Below are positions 23,632-31,707 of a DNA stretch of 64,000 nt, one piece after another (the stretch's first letter is position 1; the number at the start of each line of letters is the position of its first letter). The translations under genes and the position numbers were made by a program. The DNA comes from Amycolatopsis sp. 195334CR (GTDB lineage Bacteria > Actinomycetota > Actinomycetes > Mycobacteriales > Pseudonocardiaceae), in the NCBI RefSeq assembly GCF_017309385.1, contig NZ_JAFJMJ010000003.1, positions 558,001-622,000 of the forward strand. Direction: 5' to 3'. A model generated the notes under the pieces. The model worked only from the letters and a program-made list of their open reading frames with translations, had not been told where the DNA came from and searched no databases.

Positions 23632-24153
23632 ATGGCGCCGAATCCGAGGGACAAGCTCACCTACACCGAACCGATCGCCGTCGGCGAGGTCCACGTCGAC
23701 GCCTCGCCGGACGAGGTGTACCGCCTGGTCAGCGACCCGGTGGCGATGGCGGACCTGGCCGAGGAGTTCTACCGGGCCCGCTGGATCCGCGGGGCCACCG
23801 AGGCCGCGGTCGGGAACTGGTTCTCCGGCTCGAACCGCAACGGCTGGCGCCGCTGGGTCACCCACGCCGAGATCACCGAGGCCGAACCGGGCCGCCGGTT
23901 CACCTACCGCGTGCGCACCCCGTTCTTCGTGCCGATCTCACGCTGGGAATACGACCTCGCCCCCGAACGCGGCGGCTGCCGCCTCACCGTGACGAACTGG
24001 CTGCGGGTGCCGCGGTGGTTCGTCCCGTTCGCCATCTTCATCACCGGCGAGCCGGACCGCGCCGGGACGAACAACGCCAACATCGCCACCACCCTGACCC
24101 GCCTGAAGGCCCACGTCGAGTCCCGGCGCGCGGACCTGCCCGACAGCGCCTGA
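23632..24153 (+). CDS. SRPBCC-family lipid/ligand-binding protein
   Basis: The 173-residue protein has the START/SRPBCC pattern. A first strand IAVGEVHVDASPDEVYRLVSD is followed by RWRR-like strands, FTYRVRTPFFVPISRWEYDL, and a final amphipathic helix (NNANIATTLTRLKAHVE). Such proteins bind hydrophobic ligands in a central cavity, or act as cyclases or dehydratases of polyketides. No biosynthetic genes are adjacent, so a specific role is not supported. GGGAGG precedes the start. It lies divergent to the S1 protease gene. Confidence 0.75.
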   Translation: MAPNPRDKLTYTEPIAVGEVHVDASPDEVYRLVSDPVAMADLAEEFYRARWIRGATEAAVGNWFSGSNRNGWRRWVTHAEITEAEPGRRFTYRVRTPFFVPISRWEYDLAPERGGCRLTVTNWLRVPRWFVPFAIFITGEPDRAGTNNANIATTLTRLKAHVESRRADLPDSA

Positions 24154-24255
24154 ACGCCCGGTCCGGGACCACTCCCAGCCCACCGCACCGGACCGGTAAC
24201 CTCACCCCCGCCTTGTTTGACCGATTTCGAACCGGCGGGCGTGCTTGGAGGCGCG

Positions 24256-24924
24256 ATGGGAGCCGAGCTGATCACCGCGGTGATCGTGGACGATCACGCG
24301 GCGATCGCCGCGGGGGTGCGGTACTGGTGCGAGCAGGCCGATCCGCCGATCCGCCTGGTCGACGCCGGTGACCGCCTCGCCGCGGTGTGGACCGGCGAGG
24401 GCGCTGAGGCGGACGTGGTGATCTTCGACCTGGAGCTGACGCCCGGCCAGCCCGCGTTCGGCGAGCTGCGCCAGCTGGTCGACAGCGGGCGGCGGGTGGT
24501 CGTGTACTCGCAGCACTCCGACGACCTCACCGCGATCAAGTGCATCGACCTCGGCGCGCTGGCGTACCTGACCAAGCACGAGGGACCGGGCCACCTGGTG
24601 CCCGCGATCCGGGCCGCCGCCGAGGGCCGCGGGTACACCGCGCCCTCGCTGTCCGGCGCGCTCGCCGCCGACGAGACCCCGGACCGGCCACGCCTGTCGC
24701 CGCGGGAAACCGAGGTGCTGCGGGCCTGGTTCGCCTCGTCCTCCAAGGAACTCGTCGCCGCCAAGCTGCACATCACGGTGAAGACGGTCGACACCCACAT
24801 CGCCCGCGTGCGCGTGAAGTACGCCAACGCCGGGCGCGCCGCCCGCACCAAGAGCGAGCTCGTCACCCGCGCGCTCGACGACGGCGTGATCACGCTGGCC
24901 GAACTGAACGAGGCGGCGCTGTAA
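24256..24924 (+). CDS. NarL/LuxR-type response regulator without adjacent kinase
   Basis: This 222-residue protein has a receiver domain with the acidic pair Asp12-Asp13 (VDDH) and phospho-acceptor Asp58 (VIFDLELT). A Lys in LTKHEG follows, and then a C-terminal LuxR HTH (LSPRETEVLRAWFASSSKE, then HITVKTVDTHIARVRVKY). No histidine kinase gene lies next to it, so it is an orphan. The ATG has GGAGG upstream, and a TAACCT -10-like box lies at 24197-24202. Its last 35 bases overlap the convergent AfsR-like gene. Confidence 0.87.
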   Translation: MGAELITAVIVDDHAAIAAGVRYWCEQADPPIRLVDAGDRLAAVWTGEGAEADVVIFDLELTPGQPAFGELRQLVDSGRRVVVYSQHSDDLTAIKCIDLGALAYLTKHEGPGHLVPAIRAAAEGRGYTAPSLSGALAADETPDRPRLSPRETEVLRAWFASSSKELVAAKLHITVKTVDTHIARVRVKYANAGRAARTKSELVTRALDDGVITLAELNEAAL

Positions 24925-26320
24925 CGGCGGCGAGCGTCCGCCGGATCACCTCTGCCCGGTCCGGGGTCTCGTGCCGGACCAGTTCGGCCACCACCCGCAG
25001 GGCCAGCGGCACGCCCGCGCACAGCTCGGCGAGTTCGGCAAGCGTGTCCGCCTCGGTGTCGCCGCCGAGCAATTCCCGCAGCAACCCGGCCGCGTCCGGC
25101 GCGGGCAGCCGCCCCAGCCGGATCCGGTGCGCGCCGTAGCGGACCACGAGTCCGGCCAGCGGGTCCCGGCTGGTCACCAGCGTGCAGCAGGTGGAACCGG
25201 CGGGCAGCAGCGGGCGCACCTGCTCGGCGCTGCCCGCGTTGTCCAGCAGCACCAGCATCCGGCGCCGGTCGGCGAGCGTGCGGAAGGCGGCCGCGCGCTC
25301 CTCGAGTTCGGCGGGGATCGCGGTCACGCCGAGCGCGCGCAGGAACCCGGCCAGCACGTCGGCGGGTTCGGCCGGCTCGCCGTACCCGCGGAGGTCGGCG
25401 TAGAGCTGGCCGTCGGGGAACCGGTCGCGCCGCTGCCGCGCCCAGTGCACCACGAGCGCGGTCTTGCCGGCACCCGCCGGACCCGTCACCACGGAAAGCG
25501 GGGCCGCGGCGTCGAGTTCGGCGAGTTCGGCGTGCCTGCCGGTGATCGCGCCCGCGTCCGCCGGGAGCTGGGCGGGCACCGCACTGGCCACCGGCGCCGG
25601 TTCGGACAGCACGCGGTGGCGCAACCCGCGCAGGGCCGGGCCCGGCGCCAAGCCCAGTTCGGCGGCCAGCACACCGTGGGCGCGGCGGTAGGCCTCCAGT
25701 GCCTCGTCCTGCCGTCCGGCCCGGTGCAGTGCGGTGATCAGCAGTTCGTGCAGCCGTTCCCGCAGCGGGTGCGCCCGCGCCAGTCCGGTCAGCTCCCCGA
25801 TCACCGCCTCGTGCAGCCCGCACTCCAATTCGGCCTGGTAGAGGGATTCGATCGCGGTGAGGCGGAGTTCGGCGAGCCGCCGCGCCCAGTCGGCGAGCAG
25901 CGGCACTTCGGCCTCGGCGAACGCGTTTCCTTGCCACAGCGCCAAAGCCGCGCGCAGCGACTCGACCGCGCGCTGCGGTTCCCTTCGTGCGGTGGCGATC
26001 CCGGCCTCGGCCAGCGCCTCGAACCGGTCCGCGTCCAGCTCACCCGGCCGCACCTCCAGCCGGTACCCCGCGGTGCCGAAGGACAGCCGCTCCGGGACGT
26101 CGAGGATCGCGCGGAGCCGGTGGACGTGCAGTTGCAGCTTCTTCGGCGCCCGCGGGTCCGGCCGCTCCCCCCACAGCGCGTCGGTCAGCACGTCCACCGG
26201 CACCGGACGGCCGCGGCGGGCCAGCAGCACGCCGAGCAGCGTCCGCCGCAGGCTGCCGGTCAGCACCTCGGTCCGCTCACCCCGCCGGACCGCCACCGGC
26301 CCCAGCACCCGGAACTCCAT
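24890..26320 (-). CDS. Short AfsR/SARP-family regulator with NB-ARC ATPase domain
   Basis: The 476-residue protein has a SARP winged helix (MEFRVLGPVAVRRGE, then LLGVLLARRGRPVPVDVLTDALWG), a BTAD region to about residue 240, and an NB-ARC ATPase with the P-loop GPAGAGKTALV near 278-288. The DNN motif in VLLDNAGS and the CTLVTSRD strand follow. AfsR proteins usually carry a further TPR region and reach 600-1000 residues; here the protein ends soon after the NB-ARC lid (LAELCAGVPLALRVVAEL). It could be a naturally short form or truncated at its 3' end, where it overlaps the response regulator by 35 bases. Confidence 0.82.
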   Translation of the reverse strand: MEFRVLGPVAVRRGERTEVLTGSLRRTLLGVLLARRGRPVPVDVLTDALWGERPDPRAPKKLQLHVHRLRAILDVPERLSFGTAGYRLEVRPGELDADRFEALAEAGIATARREPQRAVESLRAALALWQGNAFAEAEVPLLADWARRLAELRLTAIESLYQAELECGLHEAVIGELTGLARAHPLRERLHELLITALHRAGRQDEALEAYRRAHGVLAAELGLAPGPALRGLRHRVLSEPAPVASAVPAQLPADAGAITGRHAELAELDAAAPLSVVTGPAGAGKTALVVHWARQRRDRFPDGQLYADLRGYGEPAEPADVLAGFLRALGVTAIPAELEERAAAFRTLADRRRMLVLLDNAGSAEQVRPLLPAGSTCCTLVTSRDPLAGLVVRYGAHRIRLGRLPAPDAAGLLRELLGGDTEADTLAELAELCAGVPLALRVVAELVRHETPDRAEVIRRTLAAVTAPPRSVRPA

Positions 26321-26426
26321 CCGCCCACCCCTTCGCCCGCGGCCGTCCCCCGCCGGCCCCCCTCGGTCACGCTCCATTCCAGCCCGAACGCGAATCCCGT
26401 GCTGTCAGGCGTTCACCGGACACCCG

Positions 26427-27311
26427 TCAGTCGCGAGTGGCATCGAGCCAGTCCTGGTAGAACGGCGGCATCTCCGAGGCCCGGCCGGTGAACTCGGCGG
26501 CGCGCTTCTCGCGGAAGGCCGCCACGCCCTCGATGCCGTCGGCGATGCTGGTGTAGAACATCGCCAGCGAGTCCACGCGGTGGGCGTCGACGGGGTGCGG
26601 GCGGGCGGAGTTGCGCCGCATCATCTGCCGGGTGAACGCGGTGGCCACCGGCGACCGGCCGCGCGTCCACCGGTCGGCCAGTGCCCTGGCCTCGTCGAGC
26701 AGTTCCGCCGGTTCCACCACCTTCTGCACCAGGCCGACCTCGCGGCTCTGCTCGGCGTCGAGGATGTCGGCGCTGTAGGCCAGGTCCAGCGCGGCGGGCA
26801 GGCCCACGATCCGCGGCAGGAACCAGGTGGACGCGGCCTCCGGCACGATGCCGAGCTTGCCGAACACCAGCCCGACGCGGGCCTTGGTGGCGGCCAGGCG
26901 GGCGTCCATGGCCAGCGTCATGGTCGCGCCGATGCCGACCGCCGCGCCGTTGATCGCGGCGATGACCGGCTTGCGGCAGTCGTGGATGGCCAGGGTGACC
27001 CGGCCGCCGGTGTCGCGGATCCTGGCCAGCTCGGGGTCGTCGAGATCGGCCATGTCGGCCAGTTCCGGCCGCCGGTCGGGGTCGAGCCCGAACACGTTCC
27101 CGTCGTTGCTCAGGTCCATCCCGGCGCAGAACGCGCGGCCCGCACCGGTGACGATGACCGCGCGCACCTCGTCGTCGGCGTTGACCTCGGTGAACGCCGT
27201 TTCGAGTTCCTCGGCCATGGTCACGGTGAACGCGTTGAGCTGGTCGGGGCGGTTCAGCGTGATGGTGAGGATGCCGTCGGTCAGTTCGCGGGTGATCGTG
27301 GTGGGGCTCAT
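26427..27311 (-). CDS. Enoyl-CoA hydratase/isomerase family protein
   Basis: The 294-residue protein is a crotonase-fold enzyme. It shows the oxyanion-hole segments GAGRAFCAGMDLS and INGAAVGIGATMTLAMD, and the acidic active-site position in GIVPEAASTWFLPR. A second catalytic Glu position cannot be placed without structure, so hydratase and isomerase are both possible. It would act on CoA thioesters in fatty-acid or amino-acid breakdown. It stands between a permease and a regulator and has no beta-oxidation partners in the window. The ATG at 27311 (MSPTTITREL) gives the expected N-terminus. Confidence 0.88.
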   Translation of the reverse strand: MSPTTITRELTDGILTITLNRPDQLNAFTVTMAEELETAFTEVNADDEVRAVIVTGAGRAFCAGMDLSNDGNVFGLDPDRRPELADMADLDDPELARIRDTGGRVTLAIHDCRKPVIAAINGAAVGIGATMTLAMDARLAATKARVGLVFGKLGIVPEAASTWFLPRIVGLPAALDLAYSADILDAEQSREVGLVQKVVEPAELLDEARALADRWTRGRSPVATAFTRQMMRRNSARPHPVDAHRVDSLAMFYTSIADGIEGVAAFREKRAAEFTGRASEMPPFYQDWLDATRD

Positions 27312-27372
27312 CTGCGGGGTTCCCGTCCTTTCGGCTGGCGTCACCCCCACCTTCGCAGGACCGCTCCCGGGC

Positions 27373-28731
27373 TCACTCGGAGGGCTCCTCGGCGAGCCGC
27401 CAGCCACCGCGGCGGCGGCGCACGAGGAGGTAGTAAGCCCCGGCCAGCACGGCGATGCCGGCGGTGACGATCAGGCTGGGCCGCCCGACCTCGGGGTCGC
27501 GCGCGTTCTGGTACAACACAAAACCGAGCGCGGCCAGCGCCAGCACCGGTGCCACCGGGAACCACGGCATCCGGTACCGGGCGTGCGCGGTGGCCCCGGA
27601 CCGCCGCCCGGCGATGGCGCCGAGGCACAGCGCCGCGTACACCACCACGATCGCCGTGCTGGTGACCACCAGCAGCACCCGTTCGTCCACAAAGCACAGT
27701 CCGGCGGCGACCGCGCCGGTGCCGATGGTGGCCACCCACGGCGTGCCGAACCGGGGGTGCACCTTCGCCAGCGCGCGGTTCACCGGCGCGGGCCAGGCGC
27801 GGTCGCGGCCGCTGCTGAACACCAGCCGCGAGCTGATCAGCACGATGGCCAGCACCGCGTTGACGATCGCCAGCGCCACGGCCAGGCTGATCACCGTGTC
27901 CAGCGTGCCGCCACCCCGCGCGGTGACGAAGTAGGACAGCATGTTCGGCGCGTTGAACAACTCCCCGAGATCCGGGGAGCCGAGCAGCACCGCGGTCACC
28001 GGGACCAGTTCGGCCAGTACGGTGATGCCCAGTGCGAGCAGGATCGCGCGGGCCACCCCGCGCCCGGCGTCCTGCGTCTCCTCGCCGAAGTAGACGGCCG
28101 AGCCGTAGCCGTTGTAGGCGAAAATCGCCACCGAGGTGGCCACCACGATGGCGCCGACGGTGGCCGGCCCGCCGTCGGCGGCCACCGGCTGGGTCAGCAG
28201 TTCGGTGAACGGGCGGACCGGGTCGAGCAGGCCCAGCGCGCTGACCACGGCCAGCGCGATCAGCTCGATGGCCAGGAACACCCCGGTGATCCAGGCGTTG
28301 ACCTTGATGTCGAACACCGCGACCAGCCCGGCGAGCACGCAGGTCACCGCGGCCGCGACCGGGGCGGACAGGCCGGGGATCAGCACCCCGAGATAGGTCC
28401 CGACCCCGAGCGCGATCACCGCGAGGATGAGCACCTGGGTGACGATCATGATGCCGAGCACGACGAAGCCCGGCAGCCGCCCGAGCGTGCGCGCGGTGAT
28501 CGCGTACTCGCCACCGGCCAGCGGGAACGCCGAAGCGAGTTCGGCGTAGACGAAGGCCATGAACACACCGACCACGGCCGCGATGACGAAGCTGTAGAAG
28601 GCGCCCGAACCGGCGCCGGTGAGCACCCCGGGCGCGATGACAAAAACCGAAGACGCCGGGCTGATCGCGGACAGGGTGATGAGCAGCGTGCCGAGGGTGC
28701 GAAGCCCTCGGCGGAGTGCGGGTGCGGCCAC
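27373..28731 (-). CDS. APC-family permease
   Basis: The 452-residue protein is an amino-acid/polyamine/organocation transporter with about 12 hydrophobic segments. Conserved features are the glycine-rich unwound part of helix 1 (ISPASSVFVIAPGVLTGAG) and SAFPLAGGEYAITARTLGR in the helix 2-3 region. A helix-6 segment, IFAYNGYGSAVYFGEETQD, is also present. The specificity is unknown. Its promoter region carries an operator-like dyad (28748-28770) that resembles a site at the start of the divergent TetR gene, so it is probably repressed by that protein. The partner enzyme may be the P1 peptidase across the divide. Confidence 0.87.
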   Translation of the reverse strand: MAAPALRRGLRTLGTLLITLSAISPASSVFVIAPGVLTGAGSGAFYSFVIAAVVGVFMAFVYAELASAFPLAGGEYAITARTLGRLPGFVVLGIMIVTQVLILAVIALGVGTYLGVLIPGLSAPVAAAVTCVLAGLVAVFDIKVNAWITGVFLAIELIALAVVSALGLLDPVRPFTELLTQPVAADGGPATVGAIVVATSVAIFAYNGYGSAVYFGEETQDAGRGVARAILLALGITVLAELVPVTAVLLGSPDLGELFNAPNMLSYFVTARGGGTLDTVISLAVALAIVNAVLAIVLISSRLVFSSGRDRAWPAPVNRALAKVHPRFGTPWVATIGTGAVAAGLCFVDERVLLVVTSTAIVVVYAALCLGAIAGRRSGATAHARYRMPWFPVAPVLALAALGFVLYQNARDPEVGRPSLIVTAGIAVLAGAYYLLVRRRRGGWRLAEEPSE

Positions 28732-28747
28732 GGTCGACCTCCAGCTG

Positions 28748-28770
28748 TTCTTTGAAGTGCCTTCAGAGAA
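28748..28770. promoter_or_regulatory. Operator-like dyad TTCTTTGAAG-TGC-CTTCAGAGAA
   Basis: Ten-base arms match in nine positions around a three-base centre. The site lies 16 bases upstream of the permease start codon (28731) and shares TTCTTTGAAG with a second site overlapping the start of the divergent TetR gene. The shared element in a divergent promoter region suggests a TetR operator. Confidence 0.6.
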
Positions 28771-28836
28771 CTGATGACCCAGAATGACAAGCCTTCAGCA
28801 GAGCAATGTCAAGACCGCTGTTGCGTTTTCTGAATC

Positions 28837-28848
28837 TTCTTTGAAGAA
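28837..28848. promoter_or_regulatory. Second TetR operator-like site, TTCTT-TG-AAGAA
   Basis: This perfect dyad ends on the first base of the TetR gene ATG. Together with TTTTCTGAA just upstream it resembles the larger dyad at 28748. Binding here would block the regulator's own transcription or translation start, consistent with autorepression. Confidence 0.55.
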
Positions 28849-29468
28849 TGATCGGCATGGCGAGACCGAGCAGGGCGAGCGAGCGGCGGGCGGAACTGGT
28901 GGCGGTGGCGCGGCGGGCCGTGGTCGATCGCGGGGTGCTGGACCTGCGGCTGCGGGACATCGCCGACGGCGCGGGCATGTCGTCCGGCTCGGTGCTGTAC
29001 TACTTCCCGAGCCTGGCCGAGCTGCTGCAGGAGGTGCAGCGCGACGCGGTCGAGCGGTTCTGCGACGCCCGGGAGCGCGAGGCGTCGAGCGAGCTCACCC
29101 CGCCGGCGCGGCTGCGGGCCATGATCGGCAGCGGGCTGCCCACCGGCCCGGACGACGAGCTGTGCGTGCTGCTCTACGAACTCGGCACCATCGCGCGCCG
29201 CGATCCCGCCTACGCGGCCCGTCACATCGCGCTCTACGAACGCCAGGTTCGCTGCTACACCGCGATTCTCGAAGCGGGCGCGGCGACCGGGGTGTTCGAC
29301 CTGACCGACCAGGCCGTGACGATCGCGCGGAACCTGGTCGCCCTGGAGGACGGGTACGGCCTGCACCTGACCCAGGCGGTGGCCCCGCTGGAGCGCGCCA
29401 CCGCGGTGGCGATGCTGCTGGCCTACGCCCGGACCTCGACCCGCTGCGCGCTGGAGGATGTCTCGTGA
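28848..29468 (+). CDS. TetR-family transcriptional regulator
   Basis: This 206-residue protein has an N-terminal TetR HTH (about 10-55, with LRLRDIADGAGMSSGSVLYYFPSLAELL) and a helical ligand domain. Starts at 28848 and 28857 are both possible. It is translated divergently from the APC permease gene and overlaps the P1 peptidase gene by four bases (GTGA). The two operator-like sites in the divergent region support control of both the permease and its own operon. The ligand is probably the permease substrate or a peptide product, which is an inference from context. Confidence 0.88.
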   Translation: MIGMARPSRASERRAELVAVARRAVVDRGVLDLRLRDIADGAGMSSGSVLYYFPSLAELLQEVQRDAVERFCDAREREASSELTPPARLRAMIGSGLPTGPDDELCVLLYELGTIARRDPAYAARHIALYERQVRCYTAILEAGAATGVFDLTDQAVTIARNLVALEDGYGLHLTQAVAPLERATAVAMLLAYARTSTRCALEDVS

Positions 29469-30532
29469 CCCGAGCCCGTGACCTGGCCATCGCCCCGCCC
29501 GGCGAACCGGGCCCGCACAACGCGATCACCGACGTGCCCGGGGTGGAGGTCGGCTACACCACGCTGATCTCCGGGGATTCGGTGCGCACGGGGGTGACCG
29601 CGGTGCTGCCGCGTGGGCGTGCCGAGTTCGATGTGCCTTGTGCCGCGGGGACTTTCTCGCTCAACGGCAACGGGGAGATGACCGGGACGGCGTGGCTCGC
29701 GGAAACGGGATCGCTGTCGTTGCCGGTGTTGCTGACCAACACGCACGCGGTGGGGCCGTGTCATCGCGGCGCGATCGACTGGGTGCTGCGGGAGCGGCCC
29801 GGGGCGGCGGCGGAATGGCTGCTGCCGGTGGTCGCCGAGACCTGGGACGGTTACCTCAACGACGTCAACGCGTCGACCGTCCACACCGGACACGCGATCG
29901 CCGCCATCGACGCGGCTTCCGGTGGTCCGATCGCCGAAGGCTCGGTCGGCGGCGGCACCGGCATGACCTGCTACGGCTTCAAGGGCGGGACGGGGACCGC
30001 GTCGCGGGTGGTCGCCCACGGCGGGGACCGGTACACCGTCGGCGCGCTGGTGCAGGCGAACTTCGGGAGCCGAGGGGAACTGACGGTCGCGGGCGCCCCG
30101 ATCGGCCGTTCCCTGTCCGACGACGACCCGATGGCGGACACCAGCTGGCTCGCCCCACCCGGCGCCGGCTCGGTGATCGTCCTCATCGGAACCGACGCGC
30201 CGCTGCTACCCGGCCAGTGCGCTGCGTTGGCGAGGCGGGTCCCGCTGGGCCTGGCACGCACCGGAACGACCGGCTCGCACTTCTCCGGGGATCTGTTCCT
30301 GGCCTTCAGCACGGCCAACGCCGGGGCGCTCACCAGTCGCTTCCCGCAGCCCTCGGACCAGACGTACGAAACGCTGCGTTTTGTGCCGTGGGGCCGGATC
30401 GACCCGTTCTTCGAAGCGGTGGTGCAGACCGTGGAGGAGGCCGTGCTCAACGCACTGGTGGCGAACCGGGAGATGACGGGCTTCCGCGGTCGACGGGTTC
30501 CGGCGCTACCACACGCACCCTGGTCGCAGTGA
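29465..30532 (+). CDS. P1-family peptidase (DmpA/L-aminopeptidase type)
   Basis: The 355-residue protein matches the P1 (DmpA) family of N-terminal nucleophile aminopeptidases, which cut themselves before a serine to form two chains. Family features include NAITDVPGVEVGYTTL at the N-terminus, GTFSLNGNGEMTG, GGGTGMTCYGFKGGTGTASR, and the Gly-Ser step in RTGTTGSHFSGD at the expected cleavage position. Members remove N-terminal residues from small peptides or act on beta-peptides and amides. It overlaps the TetR gene by four bases, so the regulator and enzyme form one operon. The nearby permease may import its substrate or amino-acid products. Confidence 0.85.
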   Translation: MTRARDLAIAPPGEPGPHNAITDVPGVEVGYTTLISGDSVRTGVTAVLPRGRAEFDVPCAAGTFSLNGNGEMTGTAWLAETGSLSLPVLLTNTHAVGPCHRGAIDWVLRERPGAAAEWLLPVVAETWDGYLNDVNASTVHTGHAIAAIDAASGGPIAEGSVGGGTGMTCYGFKGGTGTASRVVAHGGDRYTVGALVQANFGSRGELTVAGAPIGRSLSDDDPMADTSWLAPPGAGSVIVLIGTDAPLLPGQCAALARRVPLGLARTGTTGSHFSGDLFLAFSTANAGALTSRFPQPSDQTYETLRFVPWGRIDPFFEAVVQTVEEAVLNALVANREMTGFRGRRVPALPHAPWSQ

Positions 30533-30558
30533 TCCCAACTCCTCGGAGGTCGCCCACC

Positions 30559-30762
30559 ATGCTGCAGCTGAAGAAGGCATCGTTCGACCTGGCGTCCCTG
30601 ATCGGGCAGCGGCCCGAAGTCGCGAAGGTGAGGTGCGAGGAGGACGGCTTCATCGTGGAGATCCTCGGGCCCGACACCGTCGCGTTGTTGCTGGACCTCA
30701 ACCCGAACCGCATCCGGTTGCGGGTGGAGCGGAACCGGGTGGTCGAGTACCACCGAGGCTGA
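30559..30762 (+). CDS. Uncharacterised 67-residue protein
   Basis: I do not recognise this small protein. It begins LQLKKASFDLASL and has an alternating strand pattern (KVRCEEDGFIVEILG, then RIRLRVERNRVVEY), suggesting a small beta-rich fold. There is one cysteine and no membrane segment. GGAGG nine bases upstream of the ATG supports translation. It lies 26 bases after the P1 peptidase gene and may be the last gene of that operon. Confidence 0.6.
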   Translation: MLQLKKASFDLASLIGQRPEVAKVRCEEDGFIVEILGPDTVALLLDLNPNRIRLRVERNRVVEYHRG

Positions 30763-30823
30763 CCGGCCCTCCTGCCGCCGGGGTACCGTGTTCGCTCGGG
30801 TTCGAGCAGGTAGGAGGGTGTTG

Positions 30824-31618
30824 ATGGCCGCACCGGAAGGCGGGGAGAACGGGGGCGGGGTCCGCGAGGTGAAGTCGGCGGCCCGCACCCTGGAGCTGCT
30901 CGAACTGCTCGCCGCCCGCCGCAACCGCCCGGCCAGGTTGCGGGAGCTGAGCGAAGCCCTCGGCATGCCCCGCAGCAGCTGCTACGCCCTCCTCCGCACC
31001 CTGGCCAAGTACGGCTGGGTCCGCACCGACGCCTCCGGCACCCTCTACGGCATCGGCATCCGGGCCCTGCTCGCCGGCACCACCTACCTCGACACCGACC
31101 CCTGCGTCCGCATCGCCAAACCCGTGCTCGACATGCTCGGCGAGCACCTCGACGAGACCTTCCACCTCGGCAGGCTCGACGGCCAGGACGTGGTCTACCT
31201 GGTGACCCGCGCCTCCAGTCAGTACCTGCGCCCGCACAGCCGCGTCGGGCGCGACCTGCCCGCCTATTCGACCGCGCTCGGCAAGGCCCTGCTGGCCGAA
31301 CTCGACACCGACCAGCTCGACGAACACCTCCCGGCCGAGCTGACCGCGCTCACCCCGCACACCCTGACCGACCGGCCCGCGCTGCTCAAAGACCTCGCCG
31401 AGATCCGCGAGCGCGGTTACGCGGTCGACCGCGAGGAGAACAGCGTCGGCCTGCAATGCTTCGCGCTGCCACTGCGCTACACCACCCCGGCCACCGACGC
31501 GATCAGCTGCTCGGTGCCGCTGACCCGGCTCACCCCGGCCCGCGAGGCGGAGATCCTGACCGCCATGCGCCGCGCCCGCGAAACCATCGAACAGGCCGCC
31601 CTGTCGATCGAGAGGTGA
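30824..31618 (+). CDS. IclR-family transcriptional regulator
   Basis: The 264-residue protein has an N-terminal winged HTH (KSAARTLELLELLAARRN, then LRELSEALGMPRSSCYALLRTLAKYGWV) and an IclR effector domain (SRVGRDLPAYSTALGKALLAEL, EENSVGLQCFALPL). The ATG at 30824 has AGGAGGG five bases upstream. It precedes the glucarate dehydratase gene, and two 16-bp dyads lie directly after its stop codon, with a third upstream of the ABC importer. IclR proteins typically control catabolism of sugar acids and aromatics, so it is the likely regulator of the whole 31.7-41.2 kb block. Confidence 0.88.
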   Translation: MAAPEGGENGGGVREVKSAARTLELLELLAARRNRPARLRELSEALGMPRSSCYALLRTLAKYGWVRTDASGTLYGIGIRALLAGTTYLDTDPCVRIAKPVLDMLGEHLDETFHLGRLDGQDVVYLVTRASSQYLRPHSRVGRDLPAYSTALGKALLAELDTDQLDEHLPAELTALTPHTLTDRPALLKDLAEIRERGYAVDREENSVGLQCFALPLRYTTPATDAISCSVPLTRLTPAREAEILTAMRRARETIEQAALSIER

Positions 31619-31622
31619 CCTC

Positions 31623-31674
31623 GTCTACATCCGTGGACGCGCGTCTTCACATGTGGACAACGCCGGGTTAGGGT
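31623..31674 (+). promoter_or_regulatory. Glucarate dehydratase promoter with two IclR-type operator dyads
   Basis: GTCTACATCCGTGGAC (31623-31638) and GTCTTCACATGTGGAC (31643-31658) are spaced 20 bases centre to centre, about two helical turns. A TAGGGT -10 box follows at 31669-31674, so the second dyad covers the -35 region. A third very similar dyad lies at 40184-40199. The consensus is GTCTNCAYMYGTRGAC. The IclR product of the preceding gene is the natural candidate to bind them. Confidence 0.7.
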
Positions 31675-31707
31675 CGGGCCAAACACCCCGCGATCGGAGG
31701 TCCACCG

